A stretch of DNA of 64,000 nucleotides, taken from Opisthorchis felineus (taxonomy: Eukaryota; Platyhelminthes; Trematoda; Opisthorchiida; Opisthorchiidae). Positions 1 to 12,130 of this stretch are shown one piece after another (the first letter of the stretch is position 1; every line of letters starts with the position of its first letter). The notes beneath the pieces are model-generated. The model searched no databases. It worked only from the letters and a program-made list of their open reading frames with translations, and was not told the origin of the DNA. The stretch covers positions 39,682 through 103,681 of the forward strand of contig SJOL01005555.1 of the NCBI GenBank assembly GCA_004794785.1. The letters run 5' to 3'. The position numbers were made by a program, and so were the translations under genes.

Positions 1-540
1 TTCTAGGGGTTTCTTGGAGGATCCTTTCCAGAGCCAGTTACTCAACAGTCTGACTCACTTGTCTTCAGTGAGCTAGCCTCGTCTAATAACGCAGGGAGTA
101 AGGCATTACTGTCTGACCCCTAATACGGCTGCGCACAGCAATGCCTTTTGAGCTATACCAAACCCCTCGGTTTCAGAAGTATTTCGACCGTATTGAATAA
201 TGTGCCGATGGTCAATGGTAGGGCGGTCAGAGTGTGCGGTTTTCAGTGCAGACGTTTTCTAGCATGTCCTTCCTTGGAGGAAGGCAGGATCATTGCTTCC
301 ATAAATATGGACATGCTGGTCGGCTGATGGACTCCTTTCAAACTCCAATCGCAGAGGACAGTACGGCTTTGCTGCCAGACCGCCTGGTAATACGGGGTCT
401 CACTGCCCTTGGTCTGATTGCTCTCATTTGGCTTTTCTGGCATGGTTACACCTTGCGGATCCAGGTTCCGGCTCATGTAACCTGCGGGATCATTGCAGCA
501 CTCAAGTCCCACCACCACGTCGAGGTGACAGCTTTAGGTA
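1..540 (-). mobile_element. Inverted 5' end of LINE copy 1
   Basis: Read on the minus strand, this segment matches the leader of the second LINE (about 50031-50600), for example the stretches around GGATCATTGCAGCACTCAAG and GGACAGTACG. In the second copy the same sequence is contiguous with the coding region in the plus orientation. Here the inverted segment runs down to the likely first base of the element at 540 and is joined directly to forward sequence that corresponds to about 50750 of the other copy. This is the layout expected from twin priming during target-primed reverse transcription. Open frames of 148 and 91 codons inside it are shadows of the leader and are not genes. Confidence 0.8.
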
Positions 541-699
541 TTTTTTCCACCGATGCCCCTTCCCAACCCTTTCTTACCACACATGCAAACGTTACTGAGA
601 CATTTGGCTGTCAGTTATCTGACCGATGTGCTTTATGCCCCCACAGTTTATTAACAGTAAACAAAATAGCACCTTGCTAAATCCACGAGGCCCTTTCTA

Positions 700-1130
700 C
701 TTAGAGCTTTCAACGTCCTTACTCTATGTCAAACTGACAAAGAGGCAATGTTCGCTGAGAACTTATACTGCCTTAAAATTGATGTATGCTGTCTCTCTGA
801 AACCGACGTATATGACCCAAGCATGGTTACGTACTTTACAATGCCAAATCCGAACTCAGCTCCTTCATATTTCTCCTTCTGTGTGTCCGGTGATCCAGAG
901 ACGGTGACTCGTGGAATATACGGCGTGGGAGTTTCACTCAGCCCCAGAGCTGAATGCGCTTTGCTGAATTGGGTTCCAGTAAACTGTCGTCTGTGTGCCG
1001 TTCGATTATCCAGCTCAATCAAGCTCATCGTCTCTCGACATCAAAAACGGTGCCTGTTTATGGTGTCGGCATATGCCCCAGTGGACTGCAGTTCTGACGC
1101 TGAGAGGGATATTTTCTATTGAGAGCCATC
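700..1130 (+). pseudogene. APE endonuclease remnant of LINE copy 1
   Basis: Frames here match the endonuclease of the second LINE closely: AFNV, then IDVCCLSET (the glutamate is the metal-binding residue of APE-type endonucleases), then GVSLSPRAE, then MVSAYAPVDCSSDAE. The reading frame is broken by at least one stop or shift near 1122. The following stretch still encodes MNAQVG-like sequence near 1185. The piece contributes no complete protein. Confidence 0.75.
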
Positions 1131-1552
1131 CGGGCTTATTCGCCGAGCAAGAACTACTGACATTGCGACCCTTGCGAATGTTATGAATGCCCAAGTCGGT
1201 TGTTTGATCTCCTTGGACTCACATTTGGTCGGTCGATTCAGAATCGATGCTCGTCGCGGAGAGCGACTCCTTCAGTTGTGTGGTTATCATGAACTGTTTC
1301 TGGCCAGCACGAATTTTCGGCATAAATCTTTGCACCGCGTAACCTGGAGGCACTAGCCGTGAAGAGCCAGATTTCAAAGCTGCCTTTCCTTGCGATCACG
1401 CCATGGTGCGTGCACACTTGACACCTCCCTTGAGGCCCTCGCAAGTCAGTTAGAAGCATTCCAATTCGCCATCTTCCGGGAACTTCGATAGCTCCACACT
1501 ATCGATTTTAGCTACCCCAACTACTCTCTATAGTAGACCAACACTGGACTGG

Positions 1553-1851
1553 CGAAAGGAGGAAGGCGCTTCGATGCGAAGTCGTTTATTAGCAAACACG
1601 AACCAAGCGGTCACAAGTCATTAGACAAGGAAGTAAACATATCTTTTGCAGTTTTTGAAAAGTAAACATTCTCAGGCGGTCTCTTGAACTTTCCTGGACG
1701 TTCGTTGAATACCAAACAATATTAAACGAACACTGCAAAGCAGTTCCATAATTGCCGTAGTAACCTTCACCTTCCATCGGATGCGAGGATGGTGCTTGTA
1801 CACCGGAACACAGACTACTCGCATGCTTCATCAGTAGTATACTTCCTTTCG
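1553..1851. mobile_element. 299-bp MITE-like insertion in LINE copy 1
   Basis: Comparison with the intact linker of the second LINE (about 51805-51835) shows one block here that is absent there. The block begins CGAAAGGA and ends with its reverse complement TCCTTTCG. It is bounded on both sides by CTGG (1549-1552 and 1852-1855), of which the other copy has only one equivalent. This gives an 8-bp terminal inverted repeat and an apparent 4-bp target duplication. No coding capacity is recognisable inside. The superfamily is not assignable from so short a terminus. Confidence 0.7.
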
Positions 1852-2227
1852 CTGGTAGGGAGCACGTGGATGAAGCGTGGCAAAGTATGAAAAGAGCTAT
1901 GCTTGGGGCGTTCTGTGCTGTCTGTCCGACTTCTTCGATATAATCAACTGACCACTGGATATCGGCGAGATCGGGTTTCCCGAATGATGCTAAGAAATTC
2001 AGGATTATGACGGCGCACGCAAATCCATCGAATGCCAAATAATGATGAGCCTAGGGATAGGTCGAGAGCTTTCATGGACTTTGGAAGCTCGGAAGATGCA
2101 GAAAGCTTTTGCTACCCGGAAACAGCCATGCCCTATATCAACTAATACGACCGAATGGCCCTAGGAAAAAAACGGTCAGTGAAAAAGATGGCTCATTAAT
2201 TCATTCGCGAAAACGTCGACTGGAAAG

Positions 2228-3165
2228 ATGGGCCGAACACTTCGAGGACAGTTTGGCTGGCCTTTTGTAACACAGCCTCTGGAGATAGTGTATATGGGCG
2301 ACTGGAAGGCAAACATTAATCATCCGTCAGAAGAAAAAATATACGAAATATTCGTACCGAATTTTGAGATGGCACCAGGACCGGATGGTCTGTATTCAGC
2401 TCTCTTCAAAGAAGTCGGAGAGTCCGTGGTGACCCATCTGACAAAACAAGTTGGTGCGATATGGGTTGAAGAGGAAGTGCCTACAGAATGGACACATCGA
2501 CAGTCATCCCTCTCTTTTAAAATGGTACGCGGACGCTGTGTGAACCACTGTGGCATCGAAGGTGTTCTCTGGATTTATCCTCCGAAGATTGACTGAACAC
2601 AGGGAGAGGCAGATCCGTGAAAACCAAGCTGGGTTCCGCCCTGCAAGAGGATGCACCGATCACATTTTCACTCTCCATTAGATTCCAGGACAGCGACACT
2701 GCTTCCAGCGACCAACATTGGTTGTCTTCCTTGACTTGAAAACTGCCTTTAACTCTGTGGACAGTCAGGTACTGTGGTAGTGTCTGTGAAGGAAACGTAT
2801 CCTCCTTAAATTCTTGACCTTCCTTAGGGCGCTGTATGCCAACTCCCGCGGACGTTTGAAGGTCTACGGGTAACTTTTGCCTGAGTTCACCACATCAAGT
2901 GGTGTCACCTTTTCTCTTGTGCTCCGTCATTCATACGATTACGGAACGGTTTAACGTGTGCTTCACACCTGTGAAATGTGGAGTGCTGCTGCAAGACTGG
3001 GTGGGTTCGAACCCAACTCCCTTGCCTACGGATGAACCGATTGAGGTAGTAAACAAATTTGTCTACCTGGGCAGCTGTATCAGTCCCGGTGGTTTCGCCA
3101 AAGCTGATATTTCCATCCGGTTTGGCAAGGGCAGTTCACTTTTCGTGAACCTGCATCCCGTGCTG
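2228..3165 (+). pseudogene. Reverse transcriptase remnant of LINE copy 1
   Basis: The block matches the RT of the second LINE in order. It carries the APGPDGLY and FKE motifs at about 2365-2420, a frame-shifted FFRP-type stretch near 2630, a motif A remnant (LDLKTAFNS) near 2730, and then a large collapse. The region holding motif C (YADD) is deleted: sequence jumps from the IMED-like stretch to KCGVLLQDWVGS at about 2970. The last recognisable piece is EPIEVVNKFVYLGSCISPGG at 3039-3100. The element cannot encode an active polymerase. Confidence 0.75.
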
Positions 3166-6100
3166 CGTAATCCCGAAACCGAGTGGCCAACGCCTTTGTG
3201 TCCGGAATAGGGTAGCATCAGATGTTATTCGGCCCTGCAGTGTTAATGTAAAGGAGTTATGAGGAGAACTGGCCGAAAGTTGTCGAACTTTTTCGATATG
3301 ACGGCACCATTGTGTGGCTAAGTAATTTTTCTGTGACCGGCACGAACAGTTCCGCACGATTACCTTACTCAAACTGGGTGATTTTTTTGTAAATTGTGAA
3401 TTTGGCCTCCAATGGGATCTGTAAATTTGTGATAAAAAATGCAGTTCAAATCTATTCAGGAGGAGTGAAGTAATAGCAGAAAGCACTTAGGTTCTTATCA
3501 TGCTGTGTATCCGTGTCTGTATTCCGAGAGGAATTATGCACCATTTATCTTATGGGATTTTAAGGAACATGATCAAGCGGACACAGTTAGGTGAGCGGAC
3601 CATGGATTTTCTCAGACTGCTGTTTATTGTGCTTTTTGGCCGCTATGTTTTGTGGACTGGGTTTACCGTGTGGTACGTGTTACGCCAGCGACTGTCCGGA
3701 TCGTTCATTGTATTGGATGCTTTGTCAACCTTCGACCTAGTTGGTAATGTGATGCCTCTGGTTTTAGGATGAAATGGAAAATGTGAATCATTCCCCCGTC
3801 TCTATGCTTTTTCTTCTAATGACAAGTGCCTTTTCACATGAGCTAGCTTATTTGGACTCAACGCACCTCGGAGGCGGCTTGATTGAAATGTTGGTTGAAA
3901 ACAATAACGACGGTGTAACTCAATTTGTTACAGTGAAAAATACTTACTGGAAGAGCATAAGGGAAATTCTGCCACATGCGGTGTTAGTGAAGAGTTGTTC
4001 CATCCCATCTGTCGTTCCATCCTTGAGTGTAGTGTCAAGGCGACCCTACAGTAGGCCCCTGTCTAAGTATGAAGTCTGGGTTATGTGTTCGATTGATGCT
4101 TACCTTGGAAAGATAGATGAGAAGCGCACGCATAACATGGCCCGTAGCAATGCAGACGCCTCGACTCATTTGACTGACGATTTTTGTTTACATAGGAATC
4201 TTCCTCGATTGAAACTATGAGTTAGATGAGCACCTTGTTTCAGCACACTGTAGAATCAGAGCATCTGACCCCATTCCCCAGTAGCAATTTTTTCGAATCT
4301 CACGAATTGCTGCTTTGAGGGATTAACCCTAAGTCTGTGCAGACATCTTGATTTTTAGTGTGATTTACTTCAAATTATCCTCTTCCTGATCTAATCCGTT
4401 ATGAGCCTCAACATCATTATGAACTAATGTATATATACTGTGAATATATATATAATGAACTGATCCTCGTCAATAAAGTGATTAACTGGATAATTAGTAA
4501 TAATCCTATATGGCTTACTCGCTTTTGCTGGTCCGATTTATATAGCATCCGAACACTAATAGTGAAATAAAAGAGGTGAAAAAATGTGTTCACTACCGTC
4601 GCTGCCCCATTCCTGTACGGATATTGTGTTTTGCCACTAATCAGCCTAAAATGCACGAGGGCTTTGGAAATGTCTTTCCGATAATATGGTTTTTCGGCCA
4701 ATTTCAGTGGATAGCCGATTGCCTAAAGCTAAGCAAATACAAACAATGCTCTCTCATTTAGGTTCTCGATTCAATGTAGACTGAGTAGAACAGGCATTCA
4801 ACAGTCACGTCCTTAGTGATTTCAGAGAATAGGGGTGCAATCCCTCAGTATTTCGTTCCATGTGCTGATCCCACCGATAAAATGGCACGGGAAAAATCCG
4901 TAATGTGGTAGGTTTTGATTAAGGATTTTCTGGATTCGGTGAATGTCCAAAAACGCATCAGTTTTGACTGCAAAATATTTGGTACTTCTACCAGCGTTTC
5001 GCACGTCGTAGTAAAGCCTGTAAGAAGCACTCTGATACGATGCACACAGGGATAACTTCAAAATTATGCTTCCGGACGCTGTTACTAAATCTGGTACAAA
5101 ACGTTTGACCTGGGGACGAAACGGTATTCTGGGAAGTAAACGTCGTTGTCAAGCAAAAGTCGTCGATGAGTTTGGAAAATTTTTGCAAACCGCTCGCACT
5201 CTAGCTGGTCTCTTTCGAGTCTTTCAATACCCCCGCACACTCTGGCTCGAACACGTCGATTTCCGTCTAGTCCGTTTTTATCGGTATACATTGTAACGGA
5301 ACCCCCATGACCTGGTGTCTATGGTCCTCCGTTGCAACTCATGTTACACCTCTTTCCCCTCGGTCTCCTCCATCTGTCCCTAGACCGCATGCATCAGTTT
5401 CGTTCACAGAGAGAAGGATTGTGCAGCACGGTCCTACGTTCCATCCAAGTAACGAACGAAAGGCTGGGGATGTGGATGCATCACCGATACCATCCAATGA
5501 TTGCAGTCAACAACTGACGCAGTAGATGCCAAAATTCACCAAGTATCATTCGTCGTCAACACCGTGTACTTTTCGCTGAGATTGGTCGCCTGTCTTGATT
5601 TATCTGGCGGTGGCATAGTCCGCTACGGATGCCATTACAAGAGGCTGATCTTCCATAGAACTGCTATTCGGAGATTTTGTCCATTCTTTCTAAGGTTGTA
5701 TGCATCAGTTTTAGCCATGTAATCTCATCAGCTGGACTGTTTTTCCGCCGCGATTAATCTTGATATATCCCGATAAATGACTAACTATTTCCTCACTTGC
5801 TTTCGAGCATTCTTCGAATTGGAATTTCCAGCCTGAGACCTTATCGATCCGATTTTAGGATAGAAAAAAACAATATGACACAGGCTAAAAGGGTGATATT
5901 CTGGTGCCTTTGACTCCCGTACATCATGGAACACGAACATTTGCTATATTTTCTTTAATAACTAGAAGCAACCTGTACTGAGTCCAGTAAAATAAGTCTG
6001 GCTTGCTCGTCCAAAAACTAGATTTTAGGATGTCATTTCCTAGTTACAATAGCCCCGCAATTAGCGACCCTCCGTGGAGCCCGGTCCGAATGGCAACTGC

Positions 6101-9100
6101 TGTCTCTGTTCGGTCTGGAATTGGAGTTAATGGCTCGGGCCGCATTATGACCAATCGAAATTTGACTGCAGTCGCTTCATAGAAGGGATTCTAATTACAT
6201 AGTTTAGTGCAAGTTTGAATGATATCCAAGTGCGGAGTAATCCATTCCGTTTGCCACAATCGGTCAGTGTGCACAAAATTTAAGTGTTGAATAACAACGT
6301 TATCGAACAATTGCTGTCGACATTTCAATACCTCGCTAATCATCCTGATGCAGTGCGGTTAACTGCCTCGAACTGGCTAGGAAAGTAGTCCATTCTTATC
6401 CTGAAGAGCAGGGTTGTGATCCTTTCTGAATGTTCACCCCATTCAACGGATTTACTTTTAGTTTCATTGCTGTTTCATTGCGATAATGATTACTCCCTGG
6501 TAATCGAACACTGTAGACTCGAACTTGCATTTTAAGCATCGGGCACCCAACCGTTGCTGGCGTCGTGGTTACCCTGTCCAGCTCATTGGTCGTCAACAGC
6601 CGTCCCCGCGAACTGAAATGCAAGAGCCAATAGGTGAATATTCCCGTGGCTTTGAGATTCTCCGACGCTTCTGAAGTCACTTCATTCGTTGTCTTTAACA
6701 GACTATCACTGATGTCCAGTGACGTTTCAGCTGAACGAGAAGTAACATTTTGTTCCTCATTACTAGGTTGCTCAGGGATCCCTTTTAGCACAGCTGAACA
6801 ACATAGCTAACGTCAGGCAGCTCAGGTCACCTGCTCGTAGCGTTGTATCGAACCAGTGCTGAGATTATTCAAGAAAGTGATTTCAATTTGATTGAATTCA
6901 CAAGGCCGTAAAACCACTACGTTTCACAATTAGTCCAGCTGCCAAGCTCATTTGAAGAACTGAGGTGAATGATCGCGCAAACCTTGGTGTCCGAACACGT
7001 TGGCTCACCGAAGCTGGCAAGTAGCGTTCAAATTCTCGGAATTTCGGCAAAAGTCTGATTCTTGTTGTGGACTAGTATAACCGAAATTGACAAAATTTCG
7101 TGGTTTGTTTGTCCACCAACCCAATGCGATAGACATGTCCTTTAGGACAGGGAATTCCATAAATGGAGGAACAAATTGGATTTGTGTACAACTCTTTTCG
7201 AATGAGAAAAAATTAATACTGGGTTGAAATGAGGGGTGATGTACCAGCAACCTCAGTTGTCGGCACGTTTGGAAAAAAACACCATTACACATGGCCAGTA
7301 TGCATACGCAAAAACGAATAGAATACGATCTCTCTTGCTAACTTTTTCCAAATAGATAAAACTTGATAGCTTAATGGAAGCTGAGTTCATTTTCATTCCG
7401 CTTTCCCGAAACCAACAAACATCTTACGGGCAACAACTCTTGATGGACAAGCTCGAGTGCCGTGTTTTTAAATTAGACGCTTATGTTGTATCATGCTGGA
7501 AGATTTGCGTCAGTTGTGTTTGCTCTTGAACTGTGTGATACCTGGCAAAGCTTGTTTTCGGACCCGGATTCATTTACCGAAGACTATCTGTGCGTATCGG
7601 TATTAGCACATCTATCTACGCAAGTCGAACACCTGACAACATTCCCTCTGAATGAAGATTATTTTCACCAACTCTTCGGTCAATTTGTTTCTTGTCCATT
7701 GTTGCATGTTACGCCGCCGCGTTTCACAGGTGATGGCACAAGAAATCCCGAGTTAAGCCGGGGAATTTCGCAAGACAAGTAAACTTCCGGTCATTTAGTT
7801 CGGGGGACAACATTGTGGACGTGCGCTCAGATGAACGGAGTGCGACTCTTCGGATGAACACATTAAAAGTATCATCCACTTCTTATCCACCCAACAGAAG
7901 ACGCAAGGGTTGCTCTTTTCAGAGCAGTCGTATCATAATTCCAAGATGCGCATGCACTCAAACTGCTCACGCTTGGCTACGCACCGCGGAATTCGATAGA
8001 AGTGGCGGTCGTTCAAGCACATGTCGCTGTATCCCAATAAATTTCCCAAACACTATAATGTTTTGATCTCCTGGCGTTTGTTTAGGCTGACCGACTGACA
8101 CGAATGAATTTCCCAAGAGATTCCTCTAAATCAGCCTGCCCAGACTAATGGATACTGACCAGTCTGTGGGAAAGCAGGGGAGATTTTTTGGGAGAGGGGA
8201 CACAGAACTCAGTGCATTTTGTTCGTTAATAAGACCTTGTATGATCCGAATCTTTCGGTAATTCTTTCTTGCTACTTCGGATTAAATAGTCCTTATCTTT
8301 ACTCCCTTGACTTCCTTGACTATGTTAATAATTCTGCCCCCACACCTACATATCTTAATAAATTAGGATATGTTGAACTCCCCCTGGAGACGATTGCTTA
8401 GACTATGAGAGGAGATGTGAGCGGTACTACCACTTTCTCGAATTCGCTGCTCATTTGTCAGTTTCTTTATGACGGAAAGCTCGTGTTATTCGGCAGCTGG
8501 TCGGTAAGCTTTTCATTATCTCTACTGCCGAAATCTATTCATTCAGCGCCAGAACTCCGGTCAGTCTCTCCGGCGAAGCAACGCCTCTTAGCGCAGTTCC
8601 TTTTTCCTCTTATGTTTGATGTCATTTCCATTCTGTTCTATTTTGATTATATTTCCTCTTGAGTTTCTCGTATTCAGTTTGTCAGAATTATACTCGCATT
8701 TATTTTTCGGCCTTTTTGTTTAGATTTGTACTGGAGGTAGGTCTTCCAAAACAGCGTCAAACTCTAAACCCGCGGATTATTAGCCCATATGAGTGTACCA
8801 TGATTGTCCCATAACGAGGCCGATCTAGTGAAAACTAGTCATACGTTAAGGGCTGGTGTAAATTTTGGTCTTATTTGTGGCTGAACACACACAGAATCAG
8901 CCTCCACCATACAAATTTTACTAAAGTTTAACACAAAATTCCTGTGAACTGGACAATGAACGCACTTTCAGTGTCTACAAGGATGATTTCAGCCGTCAGC
9001 ATTACTATTTGAAAACTACGAACTATACTTTGGTTTAGATCACTTAAATCCTGGGTTTTGCTCCTGGCATTCTCCATTTGTAAGTCCAAGTTTTTGCTGA

Positions 9101-9600
9101 TTTTACCAGGGTTCTGTTCCTATAATGATACCAATGGACACCGTCGACATTGTAGAAATCCTGGCTTCCCGTTTTATATCATCACCGTTCTCGCATCTCC
9201 TGCCCTTAGTTGGAATGGCCATCATCAAGTTTAAACCTTCGCATATGATGTGGCAGAGAAAATGTGCACATAACGTGTCACCAGTTATTCGTCACACGTC
9301 TTGACATCAATCTGGGATAATTTTTCACTGAATGTGACCAAATGACGGATATCAGCTGTATAAATTCTTTCAAACATCAATGGAGAAATCTGTCCGCCTT
9401 CCCTGAAATCGCTTGTTTTATTCAGTTTGCGCCAGTCATAATAATCTAAGTTCACGTGCAAACCGGTAAAATTGCATGATCTTGTACAAGCCGGAAAATC
9501 ATTATTGTTTGAATGTTGTAAGTGCTACCGAAGATGTTCCTCAGGTAGTCTCACCTTATAGCGTGATTACCCATGAGCACACACTATTCATAGGGTTGCC
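3166..9600. other. No recognised gene, 3.2-9.6 kb
   Basis: No conserved domain, exon pair or repeat could be assigned. The longest frames are plus-strand 3500-3772 (90 codons) and 3774-4220 (148 codons), which abut. Neither resembles a protein family I know, and the composition is unremarkable. Several 60-130-codon frames on both strands at 4.8-5.7 kb and 6.4-7.3 kb are about what chance gives. A short AT-rich stretch with TATATA runs lies at 4427-4453. The sequence reads as intergenic or intronic DNA. Confidence 0.5.
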
Positions 9601-9604
9601 GAAA

Positions 9605-9730
9605 CCTCTTCGACAGCCCACGACCGGTTTTGCCCTTCTTGGAGCTTATGAAGTAGATGCACTCACCCATTTTTCGTCCTAGATAAAACATGAGACAGTC
9701 TTTGTGTAGCACATTTAGTTGAAGAATTTC
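9605..9730 (-). repeat. Hammerhead repeat copy, 9.6 kb
   Basis: The minus strand carries the right half of the dispersed ~300-bp repeat seen in the 42.6-44.4 kb cluster. Stem II (GCTCC, AAGAA, GGGC) is clear. The self-complementary helix III ACCGGT (9623-9628) is followed by C and then GTGGGCTGTCG. The catalytic CTGATGA box has decayed to TTCATAA and the GAAA box to AAAA, so this copy should not cleave. At 9685-9725 a piece of the repeat body (GCTACACAAAG ... CTCATGTTT on the minus strand) follows. Confidence 0.65.
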
Positions 9731-12003
9731 ATCAACGGAAGGTCCAGCTGGAATTCGGTTGAGCCTACCGTAAAAACGAAATTATTTTGCGAGGAGCACG
9801 CATTTCTAAATTACTACAGAGACATTTGTTTTGGCCAATATGCACAATTAATACAACTCGTTATCTTCTTTTTGCATTCCACGTTGACACATACCTGTTG
9901 GTGGGTTGGAACATTCAGAAAAGAACTTGCTATCGCGTTGAGTTCGTTCTATCCGTGAAACCCGGTTGCCATTTTAACGGGGTTGAACTTCATGTCTTCC
10001 GAATTTCCGCTCTATTAAATTTTGCTTCATATTTTTATGAGCGAATGCCGGCTAGGAATTCCAACATAGAGAGAGCACTGACAAGAAATGTGCGCGCTTT
10101 TGTTTGATGATTTAAACGATAATGGTGACGTATCAACATCAAACGTTACATATTTACTGGGATGTAACAAAGCATTTGTATGTGAGTACCTCAAAGTTAT
10201 CGTGCTTAACATCAAGCAATGCAATCTAAATTATTGATCCTTTCTTTCAGTCATGTGTAGTCTCCTGACTCCTCTCGGGAGCTGCAGGGGAAACAACCAG
10301 TTTCACAGTTCTCTAATAAGCAGCCAGGAATTGACAAAACTGATAGTTTACTAAGTCTAAAACTACTATAGCTCAGTTTCCGTACATTGGGTAGTTGCAG
10401 CTTGGCGCAGCAAATTCTGAACATTTCCTGGTGACTACTTGCAAAGATTCCCCACCCACTTTGGGTGACCAAGAATAGAGACTTAGTTTTGAGACAATTG
10501 GGAAATTTGTCAAGACAGCATGCGTCATTCGTTCCGCTGTACTTTTCGGACTGTTTTCAAATGGTTTGCCAAATTTGTTTAGCTTTACAGAAGTCTCGCG
10601 GAAACAGTAGCGGTGATTTGATTTGCAGACATGGAGTACTCGTAAGCACCGTCACTTAGGTATGCGAACATGACAAGCAGTGTGTTCTAAAGGTACACTT
10701 TTTTGAAACTTATCGAGTCCAAACTCGTTAGAATTTTATTATCTGTTTGACAGTATTGTCCAGCTTTTCCGCAAAATGCATCCGTTTAAGTATAAACCCG
10801 AGGGTTTTACCTTGAAGGTTGGTTTCGAAACTAAGGATAAAACAGCTCCGAAAACATTACATTGGCTTGGGCCACAATTACCAGTTCATTAGTATTTCGC
10901 AACTTTAATTCAGGATGAGAATCGATCCAAACAACAGTAATACAATGACATCTTTTCTGGGAATATCAGTTAACGGAAAACTTGTGGGGTTTTCTCCTGA
11001 GTGTTTCAACGGTATTCTTTAGGATACTTGGAAGGTTACGATTGATGTCGTTTTCTCTTCCTGGACAGTTTGGTTACATGCCGATTTGATTTCCTGCAGG
11101 TTTTAAAAACCTGTCTCTTCTGCTAAGCCGAAACATATGAACGCAATGCGAGGATTATTGTGCCTACATTCCGGGGCGACATTCATGACATTGTTCTTCA
11201 AAGCCTAAATCGTCCTAGAAACCAGGCGACACAGTACAATGGTACAATAGAAATGCGTAGAAATGTTACACAGTTGACGATGTTGGTGATGTATGAACCT
11301 GGCAGGCTACACATCCTTAGTTTGTTTCATACCGAGCCTGAAAAGATGACACTACCGGAGCTCCTTCTTCCGTCTGATTGCTCGTTAGCGACTACCGTCT
11401 CCTCTCTTACTTGACCATTTGCAATGGAATAAGTGAGGCCTTTCTTCGTAGGATGGTGACGTGACAGTGGACAGGAATCAAGCGTTTCTACTGATTGCGG
11501 CTTTCATATGTACTTGCCTTAAAATGTTGTTATGCGTCATGCAGATTCAAAGTGTACGACTTTGGAACCAGTGTAGCCGGTAAACGGGTAGGATTATTTT
11601 TGCTCTCAAATAAAGTTAAGCCTGCCATTGCCACAATATGCTGTACTTTGCATGCATAGAACATCCACTGATAGATGTATAATCAGGTGAAATGCTCGTC
11701 GGTGAATGAAGCCCAAACCATTGAGATTCTTCAACAACAACAAAAGCAACGACTCAAGTGTATACTCACTTGTAAATGAAAATAAGGTTACAAAGTGTCT
11801 TAATGTATCTCTCTCTTACTTCAGCTAGATAAGCTGCACAAATACTCCCATGCAATAGCTGGAGCGATATACAAGTTATCGAGAATTTGCTATGACAGAT
11901 CATCTTTCCAACTAAGACGTTCAGGTTTTTTTGTGTAGCACATCCACATGATGGACATCCCAAACCAGACACCCAGTCGAGTATCCGTCAACACCGCTTT
12001 AAT
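9731..12003. other. No recognised gene, 9.7-12.0 kb
   Basis: Only short frames are present, the largest 106 codons at 9787-10107. No splice-flanked exon, RNA gene or repeat could be supported. A 10-bp palindrome (GTTTCGAAAC) at about 10824-10833 is probably incidental. Confidence 0.5.
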
Positions 12004-12130
12004 TTGCAAATGAGTGATTAACCCCACGATGCATTTTAGTGTTCATCACAAAATACGACTGGTGGAACGTGGGATATCAGGTCAACCTGATGACCTCCGA
12101 AAATAGAGGCCCCGCAGTGAGTTGTCCAAG
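12004..12130 (+). repeat. Hammerhead repeat copy, 12.0 kb
   Basis: Plus-strand sequence follows the forward order of the repeat in the 43.1-43.5 kb unit. It has TTTGCAAATGAGTG, then GTGGAACGTGGGATATCAGGTC (compare GTGGAATATCAGGTC at 43379), then CTGATGA at 12087-12093 with a CCTC/GAGG stem II, and then TTGTCCAAGAG. The catalytic GAAA box and helix III are lost, so this is a dead, diverged copy. Confidence 0.55.

Larger units (their letters stand above)
1..3165 (+). mobile_element. Decayed RTE-like LINE copy 1
   Basis: This is an old non-LTR retrotransposon copy homologous to the better preserved copy at 50031-54065. From about 541 it runs parallel to that copy through the 5' leader, the APE-type endonuclease (about 700-1130), the linker and the reverse transcriptase (about 2230-3160). 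Recognisable pieces include the FNV start of the endonuclease, CLSET, and in the RT the stretches APGPDGLYSALFKE, PTLVVFLDLKTAFNS-like and EPIEVVNKFVYLGSCISPGG. Stops and frameshifts break every domain. The 5' 540 bases are inverted, and a 299-bp element interrupts it at 1553-1851. Homology fades near 3165, so the C-terminal part and 3' tail are missing. The RTE-like assignment rests on the APE-RT single-ORF layout and residue patterns; the exact clade is inferred. Confidence 0.85.

Noticed and set aside
243..518. 91-codon minus-strand frame near the left edge
   Set aside because: It is the leader of the LINE in inverted orientation and matches non-coding leader sequence of copy 2.
1589..2038. 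149-codon minus-strand frame
   Set aside because: It spans the end of the MITE-like insertion and the antisense of the LINE linker, so it is not a gene.
3774..4220. 148-codon plus-strand frame
   Set aside because: No recognisable domain, no splice context and no neighbouring exon. Frames of this length are expected a few times by chance in 64 kb.
5715..5745. CTGATGAG on the minus strand as a hammerhead
   Set aside because: Stem II and GAAA are not formed downstream.
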